Part shown: positions 54,362 to 61,596 of the stretch, piece by piece | Position numbering within the stretch: the first letter of the stretch is position 1 | Layout: each line of letters begins with the position of its first letter | Assembly (NCBI GenBank): GCA_944377745.1 | Contig: CALWFV010000004.1 | Coordinates: forward strand, 1-64,000 | DNA length: 64,000 bases | From: an uncultured Mediterraneibacter sp. | Lineage (GTDB): Bacteria > Bacillota > Clostridia > Lachnospirales > Lachnospiraceae | Direction: 5' to 3' | Translations under genes and position numbers: made by a program | The notes under the pieces: model-generated | The model's database searches: none | Told to the model about the DNA's origin: nothing | Seen by the model: only the letters and a program-made list of their open reading frames with translations

Positions 54362-55558
54362 ATGTCAATGGTTACGGTCATAAGAAATGCAGAAGTCTAT
54401 CAGCCGGAGCATGCCGGTGTAAAGGATATCCTGATCCTGGCGGGAAAGATTGCCGCCGTAGAAGAAAACATCAGGCTTGATCTCGGCGGCGCTGTGGAAG
54501 CAGAGGAGATCGACGCCTCGGGGATGGCGGCAGTGCCCGGGTTTATCGATTGCCATGAGCATATCATGGGCGGAGGCGGAGAGGGCGGATTTCACACGAG
54601 AACGCCGGAAGCCAGCCTGGGAGATCTGATCTGCAACGGGGTCACTACCGTAGTCGGATGCATCGGCACGGATGGCGTGGGCAGAGACATGACGGCACTG
54701 CTGGCAAAAGCTCATGGACTGGAGAATGAGGGGATCACCACATTTGCCTATACTGGCTCCTATCAGGTCCCGGTGCACACACTGACAGACAGTCTCATGA
54801 AGGATATCATGATGCTGGACAAGGTCATCGGCGTCGGGGAAATTGCCATTTCCGACCATCGTTCTTCCCAGCCTTCGTATGAGGAGTTCCTGCGGATCGC
54901 GGCAGACGCCAGGGTGGCGGGAATGCTTTCAGGCAAGGCGGGGATCGTCAATGTACATCTGGGTGACAGTCCGAGGAAACTGGATCTGATCCGGCGGGCA
55001 GTCTTTGAGACAGAGATCCCGGCGTCTCAGTTTCTCCCAACACATGTGAACCGGAACGAGGCGCTTTTTCAGGAATGCCTTGATTTTGCTGCTGAAGGCG
55101 GAAATATTGATTTTACCGGAAATGAAGATATCGATTACTGGGAGACGATCTGTGACGAAGTCCGTGTCTGCAAAGGAATCCGCAGGCTTCTTGACCGGGG
55201 AATCTCCAGTGACCGGTTTACCATCTCCTCTGACGGACAGGGGAGCCTCCCGATGTTCAATGAGAAAGGGGAGTTCCAGGGGATCGGGATCGGCAGGGCG
55301 TCATGCCTCTTAAAGGAAGTGAGGGAATGTGTCCGGAAAGAGGGAATCCCTCTGGAGATCGCCGTGAAGGGAATCACCTCCAATCCTGCATCGATCCTGA
55401 AACTGAGCGGAAAAGGAAGGATAAAAAAAGGATTTGACGCAGACATCTGCCTGCTGACCAGGCATTCCCTTGAACTGCAGACTGTTATCGCAAAAGGCCA
55501 GGTTATGGTCAGAGATGGGAAGCAGATCGTATTCGGGACTTTTGAAAAAGGAAGATAG
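54362..55558 (+). CDS. iadA: Isoaspartyl dipeptidase (beta-aspartyl-peptidase)
   Basis: Amidohydrolase-superfamily zinc peptidase that releases isoaspartate from damaged-protein dipeptides. The 398 residues show DCHEHIMGGGGEGGF (metal ligands H65 and H67, and the GGGGE loop specific to IadA), the HLGD and THVNRNE metal segments, and the ISSDGQGSLPMF aspartate. The start has AGGAGG upstream. Pairing with the YfcC transporter is common in clostridia and points to peptide scavenging. Terminated by the convergent hairpin at 55577. Confidence 0.92.
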   Translation: MSMVTVIRNAEVYQPEHAGVKDILILAGKIAAVEENIRLDLGGAVEAEEIDASGMAAVPGFIDCHEHIMGGGGEGGFHTRTPEASLGDLICNGVTTVVGCIGTDGVGRDMTALLAKAHGLENEGITTFAYTGSYQVPVHTLTDSLMKDIMMLDKVIGVGEIAISDHRSSQPSYEEFLRIAADARVAGMLSGKAGIVNVHLGDSPRKLDLIRRAVFETEIPASQFLPTHVNRNEALFQECLDFAAEGGNIDFTGNEDIDYWETICDEVRVCKGIRRLLDRGISSDRFTISSDGQGSLPMFNEKGEFQGIGIGRASCLLKEVRECVRKEGIPLEIAVKGITSNPASILKLSGKGRIKKGFDADICLLTRHSLELQTVIAKGQVMVRDGKQIVFGTFEKGR

Positions 55559-55576
55559 AAGAAGAGAAAATTAGAA

Positions 55577-55623
55577 GAAGCCGCGGCCCGCAGATCATAT
55601 TAATCTGTGGAGCCGCGGCCTTC
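55577..55623. terminator. Bidirectional terminator between iadA and the aldehyde dehydrogenase
   Basis: GCCGCGGC occurs at 55580-55587 and 55612-55619, pairing with each other, with an inner CAGAT/ATCTG stem; A-rich and T-rich flanks lie on both sides. It separates two convergent genes. Confidence 0.75.
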
Positions 55624-55627
55624 ATAT

Positions 55628-57007
55628 TTATTTCAGGAAAAAGCGAACCATCTTTTCGTGCAGCTTCCGATATGGCTGATAGCGCATCGGCAGATCGAGC
55701 CATGTCTTTTTGTCTACGATACTCTTGTAGTGAGTGAAGGTATCAAAGCCGGTCTTCCCGTGATAGGCTCCCATGCCGCTCTCTCCGAAACCGCCGAATC
55801 CCATTTCCGTGGTGGCAAGATGGATGATGGTATCATTGATGCATCCTCCGCCGAATCCGCAGCGGGAGATGACTTTCTTCTCCGTCTTTTTATCAGAAGA
55901 AAAGAGATAAAGCGCCAGCGGATGGGGCATGGCGTTTACTCTGCGGATCACTTCATCTATACTGCCAAATGTAAGGACTGGCATGACGGGACCGAAGATC
56001 TCCTCCTGCATGACCGGGTCAGAGAAGGTGATATTGTCCATGACTGTGGGTTCGATCCGCAGTGTCTTGCGGTCAAAACCGCCGCCCTGTACGACTTTCT
56101 TTTCGTCGATCAGTCCCAGGATCCGGTCAAAATGTTTCTCGTTGACAATCTTTCCGTAATCCGGATTTTCCAGCGGCTGTCTGCCGTATTGTTTTTTGAT
56201 CTGCTTCTGCACTTCTTTTATAAATGCGTCTTTGACAGAGCGGTGGCAGTAAATATAGTCAGGCGCCACACAGGTCTGGCCGCAGTTCAGATATTTCCCG
56301 AAAACGACACGCCTTGCGGCAAGCTTGATATCTGCCGTCGGATCTATGATACAGGGGCTCTTGCCGCCAAGTTCCAGTGTGACAGGTGTCAGGTACTCGG
56401 CAGCGTTTCTCATGACCTCTTTTCCCACCGCCTGACTGCCGGTGAAGAAGATATAGTCAAAATGCTCATGCAGAAGGCAGCTGTTTTCCGCACGTCCGCC
56501 GGTCACCACAGCCACATACTGAGGTTCGAAGCACTGTGACAGGATCTTCCGGAGCACCTCGCCGGTGTGGGGCGAGTAGGCACTGGGTTTGACCACAGCA
56601 GTGTTTCCCGCCGCCAGAGCATCCACAAGGGGCGAGAGAGTCAGCATGAAAGGATAATTCCAGGGACTCATGATGAGAGTCACGCCGTATGGCGAAGGTT
56701 TCCGGAAACTCCTTGAATGGAACTGTGCCAGTGGCGTACGGACTCTTTTCGCTCCGGCAAAACGGGCAGTGTGTTTTAGCATGTAGCTGATCTCTTCCAG
56801 CACCAGCCCTGTCTCACACATATAGCTCTCGAATCCGCTTTTCCCCAGATCCATTTTGAGGGCTTCGTGGATTTCCTTCTCTGAATCGGTGATCACGTCA
56901 TAAAGTCTGCGGAGAGCATTGAGCCGTGTATTTACCGGAAGCGTGGCTCCGGTCTGAAAATATTTTCTCTGCCTGCTTATGATAGTTTTAATTTCCTGTT
57001 CTGTCAT
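55628..57007 (-). CDS. Aldehyde dehydrogenase, class 3 (YwdH/AlkH-like)
   Basis: NAD(P)-dependent oxidation of aliphatic or aromatic aldehydes. The 459-residue protein carries IMSPWNYPF, the cofactor loop FTGSQAVGKEV, the catalytic glutamate in LELGGKSPCI (E212) and cysteine in NCGQTCVAPDY (C246), and the class 3 ending FGGFGESGMGAYHGKTGFDTFTH. ATG 57007 has AAGGGGA about 8 bases upstream; a longer in-frame start at 57076 lacks one. Monocistronic on the minus strand; substrate unknown. Confidence 0.92.
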   Translation of the reverse strand: MTEQEIKTIISRQRKYFQTGATLPVNTRLNALRRLYDVITDSEKEIHEALKMDLGKSGFESYMCETGLVLEEISYMLKHTARFAGAKRVRTPLAQFHSRSFRKPSPYGVTLIMSPWNYPFMLTLSPLVDALAAGNTAVVKPSAYSPHTGEVLRKILSQCFEPQYVAVVTGGRAENSCLLHEHFDYIFFTGSQAVGKEVMRNAAEYLTPVTLELGGKSPCIIDPTADIKLAARRVVFGKYLNCGQTCVAPDYIYCHRSVKDAFIKEVQKQIKKQYGRQPLENPDYGKIVNEKHFDRILGLIDEKKVVQGGGFDRKTLRIEPTVMDNITFSDPVMQEEIFGPVMPVLTFGSIDEVIRRVNAMPHPLALYLFSSDKKTEKKVISRCGFGGGCINDTIIHLATTEMGFGGFGESGMGAYHGKTGFDTFTHYKSIVDKKTWLDLPMRYQPYRKLHEKMVRFFLK

Positions 57008-57078
57008 GTCTGGCGTCCCCTTTCCTGCTGATTTTAGATATTTAAAAATATTAACAGCTGCTTTTTTGTTTGTCAATC

Positions 57079-57122
57079 AATCTAAATGATGATACAAATA
57101 AATCTAAATGATGATACAAATA
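57079..57122 (+). repeat. Two exact 22-bp tandem repeats
   Basis: AATCTAAATGATGATACAAATA occurs at 57079-57100 and 57101-57122 with no mismatch; a third partial copy (AATCACAT) follows. The unit equals about two helical turns, as in iterated protein sites. Confidence 0.9.
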
Positions 57123-57137
57123 AATCACATTTGTTCC

Positions 57138-57190
57138 TTGACATACTATAGGAGACGTGATATATTTATAACGTGATAAATAGATCACGT
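57138..57190 (+). promoter_or_regulatory. Promoter and operator of the membrane protein-XRE operon
   Basis: TTGACA (57138-57143), 17-bp spacer, TATATT (57161-57166). ACGTGAT occurs in the spacer (57154-57160) and again at 57171-57177, facing an inverted ATCACGT (57184-57190), which makes a palindrome ACGTGAT-n6-ATCACGT across the transcription start. Two more ATCAC half-sites flank it (about 57125 and 57200). The downstream XRE regulator is the obvious candidate to bind. Confidence 0.75.
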
Positions 57191-57228
57191 GGCAAATAAA
57201 TCACACATAATATGTTGAGGAGGTTATT

Positions 57229-57570
57229 ATGAAGCGCACATTTCGTATTTCCCCCATTTTGGGGATTTTTGGATTTCTGGGGATACTTGGTATTTTTTAT
57301 AATCCGATTTTCTGTTGTTTCTTTGCTTTTTTCAGTTTCTTTTTCTGGGGACTTTTGGGCAGAGAAGAGTCTGATGAAAGATTAGAGGAAAATATCAGCA
57401 GAGCTGTCAGTATAGCAGGACGCATGGCCCTGATACTTTGTTTTTTTCTGCTCGTTGGATTGGATAAACAAATATCAAGCGAATTGATATTACGCTATGG
57501 TTCGATCGCCTATGCAGTTGTATTTACACTTGCTCCCGCGCTGGCATATTTTCTTGACAAACAGGGGTGA
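57229..57570 (+). CDS. Small membrane protein (DUF3796-like)
   Basis: A 113-residue protein with two N-terminal hydrophobic segments ([12 protein letters not shown] and [17 protein letters not shown]), a charged linker and two further TM helices. The pattern, and its position directly before a small XRE regulator, match DUF3796-type proteins of Firmicutes; their function is unknown. AGGAGG lies 8 bases before ATG. The regulator gene starts 4 bp after its stop. Confidence 0.7.
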   Translation: MKRTFRISPILGIFGFLGILGIFYNPIFCCFFAFFSFFFWGLLGREESDERLEENISRAVSIAGRMALILCFFLLVGLDKQISSELILRYGSIAYAVVFTLAPALAYFLDKQG

Positions 57571-57574
57571 GAGT

Positions 57575-57784
57575 ATGGCGGCTTTTATTTGCAGATTGAA
57601 AGAGTTCCGACAGGCCGTTGGTCTGACTCAGGAGGAACTGGCAAACAAAGTTTCTGTCAGGAGGGAAACCATTATTCGTTTGGAAGCCGGAAAATACAAC
57701 CCCTCTTTAAAACTGGCTATTGATATAGCAAGGGCTGTCAAAGCTCCCATTGAAGAAATATTTATTTTTGAGGAGGAACAGTAA
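57575..57784 (+). CDS. XRE-family HTH regulator
   Basis: A 69-residue single-domain Cro/C1-type regulator: [20 protein letters not shown], then [20 protein letters not shown] (recognition helix) and [15 protein letters not shown]. This is the compact form that commonly pairs with small membrane proteins. ATG 57575 has GGGGTGAG just upstream; longer in-frame starts overlap the previous gene. It probably controls its own operon through the ACGTGAT palindrome. Confidence 0.9.
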   Translation: MAAFICRLKEFRQAVGLTQEELANKVSVRRETIIRLEAGKYNPSLKLAIDIARAVKAPIEEIFIFEEEQ

Positions 57785-57996
57785 TGGATAACAAAAAGCG
57801 GTAAAGTCGAAATGGTGTCTAATCATACAAAAAGCAGAGGAGGCCCCTTTTAGATGAAGAATATACGAAAAAAGAAGAAATCCCTGGGGAAACTGCAAAT
57901 TATTTTATCGATCTGGTCAAGGGCCTGGACAGTCCGTATTTAGAATGAGGTTAGCAGAGATGCTGAATATTAATCTGATACCTAAACCAGAGTTCG
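57785..57996 (+). other. Gene debris downstream of the XRE regulator
   Basis: Short frames broken by stops (MDNKKR, then VEMVSNHTKSRGGPF and MKNIRKKKKSLGKLQ) with an RBS-like AGAGGAGG. It may be the decayed remainder of a third gene of the operon; no family is recognisable. Confidence 0.25.
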
Positions 57997-58025
57997 TTGA
58001 AAAACAGTACAGAATATGCTATAAA
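57997..58025 (+). promoter_or_regulatory. Promoter of the lipoprotein gene
   Basis: TTGAAA (57997-58002), 17-bp spacer, TATAAA (58020-58025). Confidence 0.65.
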
Positions 58026-58057
58026 ATATCTATATAAAAACCAGGGAGATAATACAC

Positions 58058-58789
58058 ATGAAAAAACTTATATTGACAGCGCTTCTCATGGCGGCAGCAT
58101 GTATATCCGGATGCGGCGAAGAACAGGGCAGCGTGGAAAAAGCAGGCATATCGACAACGGAACAGGTAGATCAGGCGGCGAACGAGGCAAAGGAGTCTCT
58201 TGGCGATTCCGTGTCGCTTCCAAGTGAGTCTGTAGTAAAAGTGATGGCTGATACCTGGAACGCTGCGGGAAGTGATGATGTCTATGTCCTGGAAGAAGAT
58301 GGAACCGGAACGAAAAACGGGGAGCCCTTTACCTTTGAATGCGGTTTCGACGACGAGAATCACATTACGCTTCATATCGTTATGACAGATACAGAGGAAG
58401 AAGAACTCTATGCGCTTTCCACAGACACGACGGGATATGGAGTAAATCTGACGGCGCTGGACGGAGGAGACGATCTTCTGCTCCTGCCTGCGGATATTAC
58501 ACTTCTCGATCTGTCCGATGAGCGTGTATCGGCAATTCTGGGAGAGTGGTCTGACGGAAACGGAAATACATATACTTTTAAAGATGACAATACGATGGTG
58601 ATTGACGATTCTGAGACAAAAACGGAAGGAACCTACAGTGTTGCAGAGAATTCGGAGGGGACGTGTCTTCTCAAGATAGTGGTTGAGGGCGGCGCGCTGG
58701 AATTCGAATATAATCTGAATGCAGAGGGGACAGAGATGGATCTGCAGAGTCCGGGGACAACGACGGTCCATCACTGGACAAAAGAGTGA
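58058..58789 (+). CDS. Lipoprotein of unknown function
   Basis: A 243-residue secreted lipoprotein: signal peptide MKKLILTALLMAAACISGC with the lipobox cysteine at 19, then an acidic linker and two similar beta-rich halves. The second half (GEWSDGNGNTYTFKDDNTMV onward) resembles lipocalin-like DUF5640 repeats of clostridial lipoproteins. Monocistronic between its promoter and a terminator at 58829. Confidence 0.75.
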   Translation: MKKLILTALLMAAACISGCGEEQGSVEKAGISTTEQVDQAANEAKESLGDSVSLPSESVVKVMADTWNAAGSDDVYVLEEDGTGTKNGEPFTFECGFDDENHITLHIVMTDTEEEELYALSTDTTGYGVNLTALDGGDDLLLLPADITLLDLSDERVSAILGEWSDGNGNTYTFKDDNTMVIDDSETKTEGTYSVAENSEGTCLLKIVVEGGALEFEYNLNAEGTEMDLQSPGTTTVHHWTKE

Positions 58790-58828
58790 AAAATGAATCA
58801 ATCTACAAAAGAATAGATAAAAATTTGG

Positions 58829-58864
58829 AAAAGGAAGAGTCTTATAGGGATTTTTCCTTTTTTA
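58829..58864 (+). terminator. Terminator after the lipoprotein gene
   Basis: AAAAGGAA (58829-58836) pairs with TTCCTTTT (58854-58861), followed by more T. Confidence 0.7.
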
Positions 58865-58943
58865 CTTTAATTTATATGATATAATGACAATAATTTATAA
58901 AAACCCGTCAATAATATCAGAATAAGGGAGCGGAGGAAAAGAT

Positions 58944-60485
58944 ATGTTAGAAAAAGTAGATCTGACAAAGAAATTGTCAAAAGAAGATTATAAAGGAAAG
59001 ATGGAGCATCTTGAAGTCCGGCTCGGACAGCTTCAGAGACGGTGTAAAGAGCTGGGCATCCCGGTGCTGATCGTATTTGAGGGATTTGGTGCTGCGGGAA
59101 AGGGGCTTCAGATCGGTTATCTGATCCAGAGCATGGATCCCAGGGGATTTCAGGTATTTCCGATCAAAAATGAGACGGAGGAAGAGAGGATGCACCCGTT
59201 CATGTGGCGGTTCTGGACGAAGACGCCTGCACGGGGAAGAATCTCGATCTTTGACGGAAGCTGGTACCGGCGCGTACTGATCGACCGGTTTGAAAAGAGG
59301 ACGAAAGAAAAAGAGATCCCGGATGCGTTTCATTCTATCAACTCTTTTGAGGAACAGCTCGCTGACGACGGAAATGTGATCATCAAACTGTTCCTGGACA
59401 TTGACCAGAAGGAACAGAAAAAGAGATTTGACAAACTTGCCAAAAACAAAGAGACTGCGTGGCGCGTGACCCAGGGCGATATCGAGCGCAATGCGAGATA
59501 CGGCGAGTATGCGGATATGATGGAAGACATGCTGTTTAAGACAGATACGGACTATGCGCCCTGGACGATCATTGAATCCGTGGACCGGAGATTTGCCACG
59601 GTAAAGATCTACACGACCGTGATCAAGGCAATGGCGGATCAGATCGAGAAAGTCGAAAAGCAGAAATCAAAAGAGAGAGCAGCGGAGGAGGCTGAGAAAG
59701 AGAGCGAGTCCCTGGAGGCGTCGATCGTGGCGCGGGAGGCTGACAGAGAGATGAAGGAACTTCAGGTATCCATTCTCTCAAAGGCGGATCTGTCATTGAA
59801 ATATACCAGGGAAGAGTACAAGGAGAAGCTAAAGAAGCTTCAGAAAAAGATTGAGAAACTGCATGGAGAGCTGTACCGCAGGAGGATCCCGGTGGTCCTC
59901 GGGTTTGAGGGCTGGGATGCGGGAGGCAAAGGCGGCGCCATCAAGAGACTCACCCAGAAGATGGATCCACGCGGATATGTAGTGAATCCAACGGCGTCCC
60001 CAAATGATATAGAAAAAGCCCATCATTATCTGTGGCGGTTCTGGAAAGCCATGCCCAAAGACGGACATGTGGCGATCTTTGACAGGACCTGGTACGGCCG
60101 TGTCATGGTGGAGCGTATTGAAGGATTCTGTACAAAGGAAGAGTGGCAGAGAGCATACAAGGAGATCAACGATATGGAGAAGGATCTGTATGACGCAGGA
60201 GCCATTGTGATCAAATTCTGGATGCATATCGACAAGGATGAACAGGAGCGGAGATTTAAAGAACGCCAGGAAAATCCGGAGAAACAGTGGAAGATCACGG
60301 ATGAAGACTGGAGAAACCGGGAGAAATGGGATCAGTATGAGGATTCTGTCAATGAGATGCTCCTGCGCACATCCACGGATTATGCTCCGTGGATCGTGGT
60401 GGAAGGAAATGATAAATATTATGCCAGAGTGAAAGTGCTCAGCACAGTGGTAAAAGCCATTGAGGCAAGGCTGAAGGAAAAATAA
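58944..60485 (+). CDS. pap: Polyphosphate:AMP phosphotransferase (tandem PPK2)
   Basis: Class II PPK2 enzyme that makes ADP from AMP and polyphosphate. The 513 residues contain two PPK2 domains: N-terminal (about 15-235) with degenerate P-loop GFGAAGKG (47-54), and C-terminal (about 290-510) with GWDAGGKG (323-330), MDPRGYVVNPT and FDRTWYGRVMVER. In characterised two-domain enzymes the C-terminal half is the active one, which agrees with the better-preserved motifs here. RBS GGAGCGGAGG. An extended -10 (TGATATAAT, about 58877-58885) lies about 60 bp upstream. Confidence 0.9.
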   Translation: MLEKVDLTKKLSKEDYKGKMEHLEVRLGQLQRRCKELGIPVLIVFEGFGAAGKGLQIGYLIQSMDPRGFQVFPIKNETEEERMHPFMWRFWTKTPARGRISIFDGSWYRRVLIDRFEKRTKEKEIPDAFHSINSFEEQLADDGNVIIKLFLDIDQKEQKKRFDKLAKNKETAWRVTQGDIERNARYGEYADMMEDMLFKTDTDYAPWTIIESVDRRFATVKIYTTVIKAMADQIEKVEKQKSKERAAEEAEKESESLEASIVAREADREMKELQVSILSKADLSLKYTREEYKEKLKKLQKKIEKLHGELYRRRIPVVLGFEGWDAGGKGGAIKRLTQKMDPRGYVVNPTASPNDIEKAHHYLWRFWKAMPKDGHVAIFDRTWYGRVMVERIEGFCTKEEWQRAYKEINDMEKDLYDAGAIVIKFWMHIDKDEQERRFKERQENPEKQWKITDEDWRNREKWDQYEDSVNEMLLRTSTDYAPWIVVEGNDKYYARVKVLSTVVKAIEARLKEK

Positions 60486-60534
60486 GGTCCTGCCTGTTGT
60501 GATTCATTGAGTGAGGAAAAGGAGTGTGCCATCT

Positions 60535-61536
60535 ATGACGATCAGGGAACAGCTTGAAGCAAGGGAAGAACAGTATCTGAGTCCTTACGCCACACTGAGC
60601 CGGAATTCAAAAGGGCGTGAGCGTGAGGAACCGCAGTGCGATATCCGCCCGGTCTTTCAGAGAGACCGGGACCGGATCCTGCACTGCAAGGCGTTTCGGC
60701 GGCTGAAACAGAAGACGCAGGTCTTTCTCCTTCCAAAAGGAGACCATTACAGGACCCGTCTGACGCATACGCTGGAAGTATCCCAGAACGCGAGGACCAT
60801 CGCCAAGGCCCTCAGGCTGAACGAGGATCTGGTGGAAGCCATTGCGCTGGGACATGATCTGGGGCACACTCCTTTTGGACATGCCGGGGAGAAGGCGCTG
60901 AACAATGTATATCAGTTTTCTCACAATGTGCAGAGCCTGCGTGTGGTGGAGCGGCTTGAGAAACAGGGCAGGGGGCTGAACCTGACCTGGGAGGTGAGGG
61001 ACGGGATCCTGAATCACAAGACGGCCGGAAATCCGCATACACTGGAGGGGAAAGTGCTGCGTCTTTCTGACAAGATCGCCTATATATACCACGACATGGA
61101 TGACGCTATCCGCGGCGGGATCCTGACAGAGGCGGATATCCCGGCTGAGATCCGAAAGGTTCTGGGCGGTTCATGCAGGGAGAGGCTGGATACCATGGTG
61201 CATGATGTGATCATAAACAGCATGGACCGGCCTGAGATATGCATGTCCGAGCCTGTGGACAGAGCGATGCACGATCTGCGCAGGTTTATGTTTGAAAACG
61301 TTTATCTCAATCCCAAGGCGAAGGGGGAGGAAGATAAGGCGGTACATATGATCGAGCAGCTTTTTGATTACTACGTGAAGCATCTGGAACTGCTGCCGGA
61401 GCAGTATCTTGATTCTATATCTGAGCCTGGCAGCGGCAGGGAGCGGATCGTCTGCGACTACATAGCGGGGATGACGGATTCCTACGCTGTGAAAAAATTT
61501 GAAGAATTTTTTGTCCCGGAATCGTGGAAAATTTAA
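60535..61536 (+). CDS. dgt: dGTPase-like HD domain triphosphohydrolase
   Basis: Deoxyguanosinetriphosphate triphosphohydrolase-like protein (HD superfamily), cleaving dNTPs to nucleoside and triphosphate. The 333 residues show DRDRILHCKAFRRLKQKTQVF, TRLTHTLEVSQNARTIAKAL and the HD motif GHDLGHTPFGHAGE (H107, D108), all in the order of the type 2 subfamily. ATG 60535 has AAGGAG 10 bases upstream; GTG 60511 would add eight residues. The dgt-dnaG-rpoD order is typical of clostridia. Confidence 0.93.
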   Translation: MTIREQLEAREEQYLSPYATLSRNSKGREREEPQCDIRPVFQRDRDRILHCKAFRRLKQKTQVFLLPKGDHYRTRLTHTLEVSQNARTIAKALRLNEDLVEAIALGHDLGHTPFGHAGEKALNNVYQFSHNVQSLRVVERLEKQGRGLNLTWEVRDGILNHKTAGNPHTLEGKVLRLSDKIAYIYHDMDDAIRGGILTEADIPAEIRKVLGGSCRERLDTMVHDVIINSMDRPEICMSEPVDRAMHDLRRFMFENVYLNPKAKGEEDKAVHMIEQLFDYYVKHLELLPEQYLDSISEPGSGRERIVCDYIAGMTDSYAVKKFEEFFVPESWKI

Positions 61537-61552
61537 AGGATAAAAAAAACTT

Positions 61553-61580
61553 TTGTCGAATATATAAAATAGGGTATTCT
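61553..61580 (+). promoter_or_regulatory. Promoter of dnaG-rpoD with overlapping Spo0A box
   Basis: TTGTCG (61553-61558), 16-bp spacer, TATTCT (61575-61580). The -35 region is part of an exact Spo0A core TGTCGAA (61554-61560) within TTTTGTCGAAT. A bound Spo0A would cover the -35, a position compatible with repression or with class II activation. Confidence 0.6.
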
Positions 61581-61596
61581 TTTTAGGGAGGCAGAC

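Noticed and set aside
55607-56539. Plus-strand 310-codon open frame opposite the aldehyde dehydrogenase
   Set aside because: Shadow of a complete aldehyde dehydrogenase with intact catalytic residues.
57061-57130. Possible CRISPR from repeated 22-bp units
   Set aside because: The units are directly abutting with no spacers and only two copies, and no cas genes are nearby.
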